A DNA stretch of 5,942 nucleotides. It comes from Clostridia bacterium (lineage in GTDB: Bacteria; Bacillota_A; Clostridia; Christensenellales; Aristaeellaceae). The position numbers were made by a program, and so were the translations under genes. Location: contig JAFQIF010000148.1 in NCBI GenBank assembly GCA_017397695.1, forward strand, positions 1-5,942. Reading direction: 5' to 3'. The notes under the pieces were generated by a model, which was not told where the DNA came from, did no database searches, and saw only the letters and a program-made list of their open reading frames with translations. Below, piece after piece: positions 1-4,957 of the stretch. Position 1 is the stretch's first letter. Each line of letters starts with the position of its first letter.

Positions 1-159
1 CATCGTGCTCGATTCGCCCGTGGTGCCCAGCGCAACGATGCCGTCCGTGCCTTCCTCAAGATGCCACTTGACCAGTTCTTTGAGCTTATCAAAATTGACG
101 CTTCCGTCCGGATTGAACGGCGTCACGATCGCTACATAACTGCCGGAAAACTTTGTCAT
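1..159 (-). CDS. dapA: 4-hydroxy-tetrahydrodipicolinate synthase, N-terminal 53 codons (cut by window edge)
   Basis: DapA condenses pyruvate with aspartate semialdehyde in the cytoplasm, the first committed step to diaminopimelate and lysine. Only the N-terminus is present. It begins [15 protein letters not shown], the usual DapA opening, and reaches the family signature G-T-T-G-E-S at residues 45-50, followed by S-T-M at the window edge. The two threonines of this motif belong to the proton-relay part of the DapA active site. The Schiff-base lysine and catalytic tyrosine lie beyond the edge, so activity cannot be judged. The start at 159 is supported by AGGAGG (complement of 168-173), 8 nt upstream. 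The gene follows purD in the same direction but has its own promoter-like sequence (see 200-228). Other members of the DapA/NanA aldolase family share this N-terminus, but the match is closest to true DapA. Confidence 0.9.
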   Translation of the reverse strand, partial: MTKFSGSYVAIVTPFNPDGSVNFDKLKELVKWHLEEGTDGIVALGTTGESSTM

Positions 160-199
160 ATTCTTTCCCTCCTGCTGTTATTCTTTCTGATTGCGATCT

Positions 200-228
200 A
201 TTCTAACACAACAAAGCGAGGCTGTAAA
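200..228 (-). promoter_or_regulatory. Predicted sigma-A promoter of dapA
   Basis: On the minus strand TTTACA (complement of 223-228) and TAGAAT (complement of 200-205) are separated by exactly 17 nt. TGT directly before the -10 box makes it an extended -10. Transcription would start near 193, giving a leader of about 35 nt before the dapA start at 159. The -35 box lies in the loop of the hairpin at 211-239 and the spacer contains one of its arms. Assigned from consensus match and position only. Confidence 0.6.
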
Positions 229-239
229 CCTCGCTTTGT
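211..239 (-). terminator. Hairpin after purD, probable terminator
   Basis: A perfect 11-bp inverted repeat (arms 211-221 and 229-239, 7-nt loop) lies 36 nt past the purD stop. On the minus strand it is followed by a short, interrupted U-rich stretch (TTTGTTGTGTT), so termination may be weak. On the plus strand the hairpin is followed by a better T-rich run (about 236-252), but I see no plus-strand gene that would need it. It overlaps the predicted dapA promoter. Confidence 0.6.
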
Positions 240-274
240 GTTTCTTCTCTTTTGCAAGGCTTAGAATTGTATTT

Positions 275-1540
275 TTAACAATCCCTGCTGCCGATATCGC
301 TGCGCATATGTGCGCCGTCAAAATGGATCAGCCTCGCCGCCGCATAAGCGCTGTCCACCGCCGCGCGCAGGTTTTCGCCCAGTGCGGTCACGCCCAGCAC
401 ACGGCCGCCGGCGGTCACGTAATGGCTGTCCGCGATCTTCGTGCCCGCATGGTAGACGGTTGCGCCCGTCTCTTCAGCCGCATCCATGCCGGTGATCACC
501 TTGCCGCCCTCGTACTTGCCCGGATAGCCGCCGCTGGCGAGCACGATGCACGCCGCAGACGCATCCTTCCACTGAATATCCAGCTCGGAAAGGGTCTGAT
601 TGCGCACAGCCATCATGATCTCCATCAGATCGCTGCCCAGCAGCGGGAGCACAACCTGCGTCTCCGGATCGCCGAAGCGCGCATTGTACTCCACAACCTT
701 GGGGCCCTGTTCGGTGAGCATCAGGCCGACATAAAGCACGCCCTTGAACGCGAACCCCTCGGCATTCATGGCATTCAGGGTCGGCACGAGAATCTCCTTC
801 ATCGTGCGCTCGGCAAGCGCCTTCGTATACAACGGACTCGGTGCAAAAGCACCCATACCGCCGGTATTCGGGCCCTCATCATGGTCGAACACGCGCTTAT
901 GATCCTGGCTGGCGCGCATGGGCACGATGGTCTTGCCATCGCAGAAGCACAGCACGGTCACCTCGCGGCCGAACATGCATTCCTCGATGAGTACGCGCGC
1001 GCCGCTCTTGCCAAACTTGCCGCCCTGCATCATATCGACAACGGCTTCCTTGGCCTCGTCCATCGTCTGCGCAACGATGACGCCCTTGCCCAGCGCCAGG
1101 CCGTCCGCCTTGATGACGATCGGCGCTTCCTTGGTATCCAGATACTTAAGCGCCGCATCCATATCCTCAAAGGTCTCGCTCTCGGCGGTCGGAATGCCGT
1201 ACTTCTTCATCAGATTCTTGGAGAAGATCTTGCTGGATTCCATCTGCGCCGCGTACGCGCTCGGGCCAAAGGCAGCAATGCCTTCCTTCTCCAGCGCATC
1301 CACGCAGCCCAGCGCCAGCGGATCATCCGGCGTCACGCAGACAAAGTCCACCTGCTCGCTCTTGGCCAGTTTCACAATGGCCTCCACATCCGTCGCCTTC
1401 ACGCCCGGCACGCAGGTTGCTACGCCAGCAATGCCCGCATTGCCCGGCGCACACAGCAGCGTATCCACCAGCTTGCTTTCCTTCAGCTTCTTACACACGG
1501 CATGCTCGCGTCCGCCGCCGCCAACAACCAGAACCTTCAT
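275..1540 (-). CDS. purD: Phosphoribosylamine-glycine ligase (GAR synthetase)
   Basis: PurD joins glycine to 5-phosphoribosylamine using ATP, the second step of de novo IMP synthesis, in the cytoplasm. The 421-residue product has the usual family length. Visible landmarks in order: MKVLVVGGGGREHA at 1-14 (nucleotide-binding N-domain); T-P-D-D-P-L at 70-75, where many homologues have GPE-P-L; the ATP-grasp KADGLALGKGV at 144-154; EGPNTGGMGA at 222-231; the metal/ATP-binding EYNARFGDPETQ at 284-295; and the typical C-terminal end with H-M-R-S-D-I-G. The start at 1540 is supported by GGAGG (complement of 1549-1553), 8 nt upstream. No other pur gene adjoins it, unlike the common purH-purD arrangement. 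I see no convincing promoter directly upstream, so it is probably cotranscribed with the acetyltransferase gene through the hairpin repeat at 1590-1663. Confidence 0.97.
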   Translation of the reverse strand: MKVLVVGGGGREHAVCKKLKESKLVDTLLCAPGNAGIAGVATCVPGVKATDVEAIVKLAKSEQVDFVCVTPDDPLALGCVDALEKEGIAAFGPSAYAAQMESSKIFSKNLMKKYGIPTAESETFEDMDAALKYLDTKEAPIVIKADGLALGKGVIVAQTMDEAKEAVVDMMQGGKFGKSGARVLIEECMFGREVTVLCFCDGKTIVPMRASQDHKRVFDHDEGPNTGGMGAFAPSPLYTKALAERTMKEILVPTLNAMNAEGFAFKGVLYVGLMLTEQGPKVVEYNARFGDPETQVVLPLLGSDLMEIMMAVRNQTLSELDIQWKDASAACIVLASGGYPGKYEGGKVITGMDAAEETGATVYHAGTKIADSHYVTAGGRVLGVTALGENLRAAVDSAYAAARLIHFDGAHMRSDIGSRDC

Positions 1541-1589
1541 CTGTTTTTCCTCCGTTTATCTTGGTCGGTAAGTGTGGTTTTTAGTCATA

Positions 1590-1663
1590 GGGGATACGAT
1601 GGGGCTGCCGCCCCATACCCCGCGCAGGAACATTGCCCCTGCACCCCATTTTGCGCTTCGCGC
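1590..1663 (-). repeat. GC-rich intergenic multi-hairpin element (probable dispersed repeat)
   Basis: Three consecutive dyads fill the gap between the acetyltransferase and purD. Dyad 1 has ATGGGGC at 1599-1605 and GCCCCAT at 1610-1616, with outer GGGG (1590-1593) against CCCC (1618-1621). Dyad 2 spans 1624-1642. Dyad 3 is GCGC-TTC-GCGC at 1653-1663. As minus-strand RNA, dyad 2 pairs over 8 bp with two G-U pairs and an AAU loop; read as plus-strand RNA the same positions are A-C mismatches. This favours function in the minus-strand transcript. No U-run follows, so it is not a standard terminator. From memory, similar 'TGGGGTGCAGGGGC...GGGGCGGCAGCCCC' sequences recur between genes in gut Clostridia genomes. 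Only one copy is in this window, so the repeat status is not shown here. Confidence 0.5.
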
Positions 1664-1685
1664 CGGCTTGAATCAGCACGGCAGG

Positions 1686-2501
1686 TTACATGTCGCGGCC
1701 CAGCAGGTATTCCAACGTACGCACCCATTCAAAGCCGCTGCGGCGCATCATCTGGATAGCGCTCTTATTGCGGCGCACGCAGCGCGCGCACAGATACGCC
1801 ACATGCTGGCTGCTCAGCTGCATCAGCGCCTCATCAATCATTGCGCTGGCCACGCCGCGGCCGCGCCACTTGGGCTCAACGCACACCATCTCCAGCATCG
1901 CCTCATTCTGCGTGCCTGTCACCAGGATATAGCCCACAAAGTCGCTGCCCTGATACATCGCCCTGGCGATGAACACAGGATCCTTCATGCGCTCCTCCAG
2001 CCATTCGCTGGCATGCTCCACGTAGCCAAACTCCTTGAGCCCGAGCAGAAATTCCTCGCGGCGCGCGCGTGTGCGCAGGTCTACGTCAATACCCTTGGTG
2101 CCCAGCGGGCTATAGTTGCGCCTGCGCGTGCTCATATCCTGCGGCACAGGCAGCACAAACAGCTCCTCGCCATCGAAGTCGTCAAAGCCCATGCGGGTAA
2201 AGTATTCGTGGCGCTCGGTATCCTCGATCGCGCAGCGCGTATACAGCCTGGCAGGCAGCTCGCCCTGCTCCGTCTTGATGCTCTCCGCCCGCGCGCTCAG
2301 CGCGCCAAAAAGCGTATCGCTGGCCACAGGATGTGAATTCATATTCAGCTCAATATGCAGCGGACGATCCGGCATCATCTTCTTGACGACCCGATACTCC
2401 AGGCCGCCGCGGCCAATCTCCACGCCCGCGTCATCGATGATGGCGAAGCTGTCTTCTCTCAGCGCTCCGCCCACGCCCCTGACCGGTTGATAGATTCTCA
2501 T
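1686..2501 (-). CDS. Tandem-GNAT-domain N-acetyltransferase, substrate unknown
   Basis: GNAT enzymes move an acetyl group from acetyl-CoA to an amine; the acceptor here cannot be read from sequence. The 271-residue protein looks like two GNAT folds in tandem. The C-terminal one (about 135-271) has the acetyl-CoA motif A, with V-C-V-E-P-K-W at 206-212 and the pyrophosphate-binding RGRGVA at 213-218. It also has motif B with N245, A248 and G256-F257. The N-terminal half (about 1-118) keeps the order of GNAT strands and helices (HIELNMN near 49-55; YFTRMGF at 100-106, echoing the family's Y-x-x-x-GF) but has no R/Q-x-x-G-x-G/A loop, so it is probably non-catalytic. The start at 2501 is preceded by a weak ribosome site (AAGGGTGA, about 10 nt away), poorer than the neighbours. 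It has its own predicted promoter and lies upstream of purD. Mycothiol-synthase-type proteins share the tandem layout, but nothing shows that specificity. Confidence 0.85.
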   Translation of the reverse strand: MRIYQPVRGVGGALREDSFAIIDDAGVEIGRGGLEYRVVKKMMPDRPLHIELNMNSHPVASDTLFGALSARAESIKTEQGELPARLYTRCAIEDTERHEYFTRMGFDDFDGEELFVLPVPQDMSTRRRNYSPLGTKGIDVDLRTRARREEFLLGLKEFGYVEHASEWLEERMKDPVFIARAMYQGSDFVGYILVTGTQNEAMLEMVCVEPKWRGRGVASAMIDEALMQLSSQHVAYLCARCVRRNKSAIQMMRRSGFEWVRTLEYLLGRDM

Positions 2502-2530
2502 ATCCGAAAGTCACCCTTCATTGGATCCAT

Positions 2531-2563
2531 CGGGCGCACAAGCTGCTTTGAGCATGCCGCCCG
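2531..2563 (-). other. Hairpin in the leader of the acetyltransferase gene
   Basis: CGGGCG at 2531-2536 and CGCCCG at 2558-2563 form a 6-bp GC stem, with an inner 4-bp stem (TGCT 2544-2547, AGCA 2551-2554). It lies in the roughly 80-nt leader between the predicted start of transcription (about 2582) and the start codon at 2501. There is no adjacent U-run and no match to a riboswitch I recognise. It may be an incidental fold. Confidence 0.3.
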
Positions 2564-2588
2564 GATTCTATGTATATGCTAACAGTTT

Positions 2589-2617
2589 ATTATAGCACAG
2601 ACAGCTGTCATCAATCT
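2589..2617 (-). promoter_or_regulatory. Predicted extended -10 promoter of the acetyltransferase gene
   Basis: The minus strand carries a perfect TATAAT (complement of 2589-2594) directly preceded by TGC, the extended -10 form. The -35 region is poor: AGATTG at 17-nt spacing (complement of 2612-2617), or TTGATG at a too-short 14 nt. Extended -10 promoters can work without a good -35. It lies just after the terminator of the upstream gene, as expected for a new transcription unit that would include the acetyltransferase and probably purD. Confidence 0.65.
2600..2609. promoter_or_regulatory. Perfect 10-bp palindrome inside the promoter spacer
   Basis: GACAGCTGTC lies between the -10 box and the -35 region of the promoter at 2589-2617. 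A symmetric site here is well placed for a dimeric repressor or a MerR-type activator. It is short enough to arise by chance, and no regulator gene is nearby. Confidence 0.25.
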
Positions 2618-2659
2618 ACCCCTGATTTCCCTTTGAGTGCTGTACTTTTATGGTTTTTA

Positions 2660-2702
2660 TAAAAAAAGAAAAGCTCCGGTCCGCTCAGGCAGGCCGAAGC
2701 TT
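2660..2702 (-). terminator. Rho-independent terminator of the GuaA-like gene
   Basis: Arms 2671-2683 and 2690-2702 pair over 12 of 13 positions in minus-strand RNA, counting G-U pairs, around a 6-nt loop. They are followed by TTTTCTTTTTTT. The stem begins 5 nt after the stop codon at 2708. This separates the GuaA-like gene from the acetyltransferase unit. Confidence 0.93.
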
Positions 2703-2707
2703 GGTAT

Positions 2708-4150
2708 TTATGAGAAGGACTCGCTGGCAAGCGCAGTTGGCGTCTGGTCATACAGCACGCGGACAATCCCCGGAAGCTCGCCAAGAATCCGCTGCACAGC
2801 ACGCTCCACCAGATCATAGGGCAGGCGCGCAGGCATCAGCTGGCTGCCCGAAAGCATTACGGCACGCAGCACCAGCATCTCGCTGCCCAGGTTCTCACCG
2901 CCGATAAGCACCGGGAAATACTTGTACAGGCGCTTATCCAGGCCCGCCTGACGGATTTCATCGCTGAAAATTCCCTCCGCCGTGCGCATTGCATGCAGGC
3001 GCTGAGCGGTAACCTCGCCCACAATGCGTGCGCCCAGCCCCAGCGCCGGGAACGGCTTGCGGCCTACAAGTTCCTCGCTCATATTCAGCCTTCTGGCGAT
3101 CGCACGTACCTCGTCCTTAAACAGCTCCATCAGCGGCTCCACAACGGTCATACCGCTGGCTCGCCACATTGCCGCGCCAGATCCGCTGCTGAGGAAATCG
3201 CTGTAATTCGTGCCCAGAACCAGCGTCTTTCCGCCGGCAATCGCCGCGCTCTGCCTGAGCATTTCCTGATACATGCAGGACACGACCACCTCGCGCTTTT
3301 CCTCCATGCCTCGCTTGTGTGCGAGCATGCTCAGAATCTCGCCCGAATAGTCCACGCGCAGCAGAGGAATGCCAAGGCCTTCAAACAGCGCTTGTACGCC
3401 GTCCGCCTCGCCCTCGCGCATCAGACCGGTATCCACAAAGATCGCCGTCATTCGCTCGCCGAAGGCTTTATGCGCCAGCAGCGCACAGAGCGTGGAATCC
3501 ACGCCGCCGCTGACCGCGCACACTGCGTGATCGCCGCGCGCAGCCGCCTCGCAGAGCATATCCTGCGCCTTTTCCAGCGCAGCATCCAGCGACCACCAGC
3601 CGCTGCAGCCGCAGATATCCCGTGCAAAATTCATGAGCATCGTTGATCCCTCAAGATCATTGCGCTCCAGCTCAAACTGCACGCCGTAGAGCTTCTTTTC
3701 CGCGTCCTCAAAGGCGATCGTGCAGCCGCCGGCCCAGGCTGTCTGCTCGACGCCTGTAGGCAACATCAGCGTCTTAGCGCTCTTGAGCAGGCGCTCACCG
3801 CCGGAAATGCCCGTAAACAGAGCGCTCCTGCCGTACTCGACCATCGCCTTGCGCTCGCACAACGCTTCACCTGCGCTAGCGCCGCCCAGACAAGCCAGAA
3901 GCGCATGCGCTGTATGACCAATCGCCAGCACGGGAATCCCCAGGCGCGCAACCGTCTCGTCAATCTCGCTCTCCTGCGCAGCATCCGCTTCACCGCAGAG
4001 AATCACGCCTCGCGGCGCCATGCGCCCAATCTCCTGCGCCGTCGTGCACTCTGGCACAATCACACAGTAGATCTGCTCCGCACGCAGGCTCCTAGCCACC
4101 TCCGCCGAGAACTCGTCCGAGCTGTTGAGGATCAGGATCATATCGTTCAT
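2708..4150 (-). CDS. Divergent GMP synthase (GuaA) family protein with degenerate glutaminase domain
   Basis: Ordinary GuaA aminates XMP to GMP using ATP and ammonia released from glutamine. The 480-residue product has the whole GuaA layout: a class I amidotransferase-like domain (1-185), an ATP-pyrophosphatase domain (about 205-365) and a dimerisation domain (about 366-480). The P-loop SGGVDS at 214-219 is intact, as are IFVD at 237-240, FKDEVR at 344-349 and RKPFP at 364-368. The glutaminase domain has lost its catalysts. The nucleophile motif G-x-C-x-G is GHTAH at 78-82 (Cys replaced by T80), and V-Q-F-H-P-E is VQFELE at 157-162 (His replaced by E160). The family's SGGP is C-G-E-A at 52-55. 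The P-G-P-G-L loop is P-A-L-G-L, the D-x-M-T-x-D-W motif is missing near 433-440, and K-P-P-x-T-I-E-W-E is replaced at the C-terminus. GGAGGGG lies about 8 nt before the start at 4150. It is probably an ammonia-dependent or neofunctionalised paralogue, so I give no symbol. No guaA is otherwise visible in the window. Confidence 0.88.
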   Translation of the reverse strand: MNDMILILNSSDEFSAEVARSLRAEQIYCVIVPECTTAQEIGRMAPRGVILCGEADAAQESEIDETVARLGIPVLAIGHTAHALLACLGGASAGEALCERKAMVEYGRSALFTGISGGERLLKSAKTLMLPTGVEQTAWAGGCTIAFEDAEKKLYGVQFELERNDLEGSTMLMNFARDICGCSGWWSLDAALEKAQDMLCEAAARGDHAVCAVSGGVDSTLCALLAHKAFGERMTAIFVDTGLMREGEADGVQALFEGLGIPLLRVDYSGEILSMLAHKRGMEEKREVVVSCMYQEMLRQSAAIAGGKTLVLGTNYSDFLSSGSGAAMWRASGMTVVEPLMELFKDEVRAIARRLNMSEELVGRKPFPALGLGARIVGEVTAQRLHAMRTAEGIFSDEIRQAGLDKRLYKYFPVLIGGENLGSEMLVLRAVMLSGSQLMPARLPYDLVERAVQRILGELPGIVRVLYDQTPTALASESFS

Positions 4151-4186
4151 ATTGTTTCCCCTCCAAGGGCCCCGGCCCGTCTCTGG

Positions 4187-4221
4187 TTCTTTTTCCCACT
4201 TTCCCCAAATGGGAAAAAGAA
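4187..4221 (-). other. 12-bp perfect inverted repeat overlapping the rplQ terminator
   Basis: Arms 4187-4198 (TTCTTTTTCCCA) and 4210-4221 are exact reverse complements around an 11-nt loop. The right arm shares 4216-4221 with the terminator stem at 4216-4250 and also covers its T-tract, so the two hairpins cannot form together. No U-run follows on either strand. It lies in the leader of the GuaA-like gene, in which I could find no clear promoter. Confidence 0.55.
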
Positions 4222-4250
4222 GCTGCTTCGCTACGCGAAACAGCTTCTTT
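4214..4250 (-). terminator. Rho-independent terminator of the rpoA-rplQ operon
   Basis: The outer 10-bp stem pairs 4216-4225 with 4241-4250. After one C-A mismatch it continues with 4 bp (4227-4230 with 4236-4239) around a 5-nt loop. On the minus strand it ends in five U residues (complement of 4214-4218). The hairpin starts 14 nt after the rplQ stop codon, as expected for the end of a ribosomal-protein operon. Confidence 0.88.
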
Positions 4251-4264
4251 CGTAACCGAAGGAA

Positions 4265-4777
4265 TTAGATCAGCTCGAGAATGACCATCTCGGCGGCGTC
4301 GCCGCGGCGCGGGCCCTTCTTGATGATGCGGGTGTAACCACCGGCGCAGTTCTTCTCCGCGTTGCGGGCCTTGTACTTCGGGCCAATCTCGCGGAAGAGC
4401 TTCTCAACGCACGGATACTTGTTGTCCTTGGTGCGGGCGCGGTAAGCGCTCTTGGACTCGTCGTCCTGCTTCGCCTCCTGCACATTGTACAGGTACGCCA
4501 TGATCTGGCGGCGAGCATGCAGCTTGCTCGGGGCGTCGTTCTGAACGGTAACGGTCACAGTCTGACCCTTATCGTTGTTAAAGGTCTTCTCGACCTGAAC
4601 ATTGTTGTCGCACTCGTTGATCGCCAGAGTGATCAGGCGCTCCGCCATAGAGCGGACTTCCTTCGCGCGGGCGAGGGTGGTTTCGATGCGGCCGTACCAG
4701 ATCAGATTGGTCACCTGGTTACGAAGAAGCGCCTTACGCTGAGCAGCGTTGCGGCAGCCGAGTTTACGCTGAGCCAT
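4265..4777 (-). CDS. rplQ: 50S ribosomal protein L17 (bL17), with two large insertions
   Basis: L17 is a component of the large ribosomal subunit. Family landmarks are clear: [17 protein letters not shown] at 4-20, the R-I-E-T-T-x-A-R-A-K-E-V-R block at 30-42, LHARRQ at 86-91, KLF at 126-128 and [20 protein letters not shown] at 146-165. At 170 residues it is about 50 longer than the roughly 120 of Bacillus L17. The extra length comes from about 29 residues between TL (50-51) and LHARRQ, about 14 residues between 92 and 125, and about 6 before GGYTR. The reading frame is open throughout and the flanks are normal, so these look like genuine lineage insertions rather than a frameshift. AGGAGG (complement of 4787-4792) lies 9 nt before the start. 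It follows rpoA, the standard bacterial order, and is closed by the terminator at 4214-4250. Confidence 0.97.
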   Translation of the reverse strand: MAQRKLGCRNAAQRKALLRNQVTNLIWYGRIETTLARAKEVRSMAERLITLAINECDNNVQVEKTFNNDKGQTVTVTVQNDAPSKLHARRQIMAYLYNVQEAKQDDESKSAYRARTKDNKYPCVEKLFREIGPKYKARNAEKNCAGGYTRIIKKGPRRGDAAEMVILELI

Positions 4778-4839
4778 GTTGTTTTTCCTCCTATTTCAGC
4801 CCGCCTCCTGCAAATACAGTTCTTCACGCAGCGCAGCTT

Positions 4840-4869
4840 GACGCCTGTCCGCATGTGCAGGCAGGCGTC
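4840..4869 (-). other. 8-bp hairpin in the rpoA-rplQ spacer
   Basis: GACGCCTG at 4840-4847 and CAGGCGTC at 4862-4869 are perfect complements around a 14-nt loop. The stem lies in the 180-nt gap between rpoA and rplQ, which is long for this gene pair. A second small hairpin, GCCC-GAAA-GGGC on the minus strand with a GNRA tetraloop, lies at 4915-4926, nearer the rpoA stop. Neither has a U-run, so neither looks like a terminator. They could be sites for processing or translational control of rplQ, but no known leader is recognised. Confidence 0.45.
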
Positions 4870-4879
4870 CCGCATGTGC
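4849..4879. repeat. Pair of 10-bp direct repeats in the rpoA-rplQ spacer
   Basis: CCGCATGTGC occurs at 4849-4858 and again at 4870-4879, exactly 21 bp apart, about two helical turns. The first copy lies in the loop of the hairpin at 4840-4869 and the second starts immediately after its stem. It could be a small duplication or a paired protein-binding site. Confidence 0.45.
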
Positions 4880-4957
4880 CGCGCCCATATTTCCCTTAGG
4901 CGTGACCTTAGTGAGCCCTTTCGGGCGGTTTGATAATGTAATTCTCAGAGTAATCGC

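Noticed and set aside
191..1759. A 522-codon open frame on the plus strand opposite purD
   Set aside because: It is the antisense shadow of purD in GC-rich DNA. Its translation is rich in His, Arg and Ala with no recognisable domain, it has no good ribosome site, and it runs through the intergenic hairpins. The opposite strand has every PurD motif.
2502..2600. A purine riboswitch or other riboswitch in the acetyltransferase/purD leader
   Set aside because: The leader is only about 80 nt, with one modest hairpin and no purine-aptamer core or three-way junction that I can recognise.
2993..3646. Plus-strand open frames opposite the GuaA-like gene
   Set aside because: They have typical shadow composition (Arg, His, Ala, Gln) and no recognisable domain, and they lie wholly inside a clear family member on the minus strand.
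2708..4150. Interpretation of the GuaA-like gene as a decaying pseudogene
   Set aside because: The frame is intact over 480 codons, the ATP P-loop and many structural blocks are kept, and it has a good ribosome site and a strong terminator. The lost residues are concentrated in glutamine- and XMP-related sites rather than scattered.
4167..4178. GC-rich dyad GGGCC/GGCCC just upstream of the GuaA-like ribosome site
   Set aside because: It is too short, with an almost closed loop, to form a useful hairpin, and it is probably composition-driven.
4214..4250. The L17 downstream element, a conserved RNA I recall being described after rplQ genes in some Firmicutes
   Set aside because: The structure here is fully explained as a rho-independent terminator, and I could not match any specific consensus of that RNA by eye.
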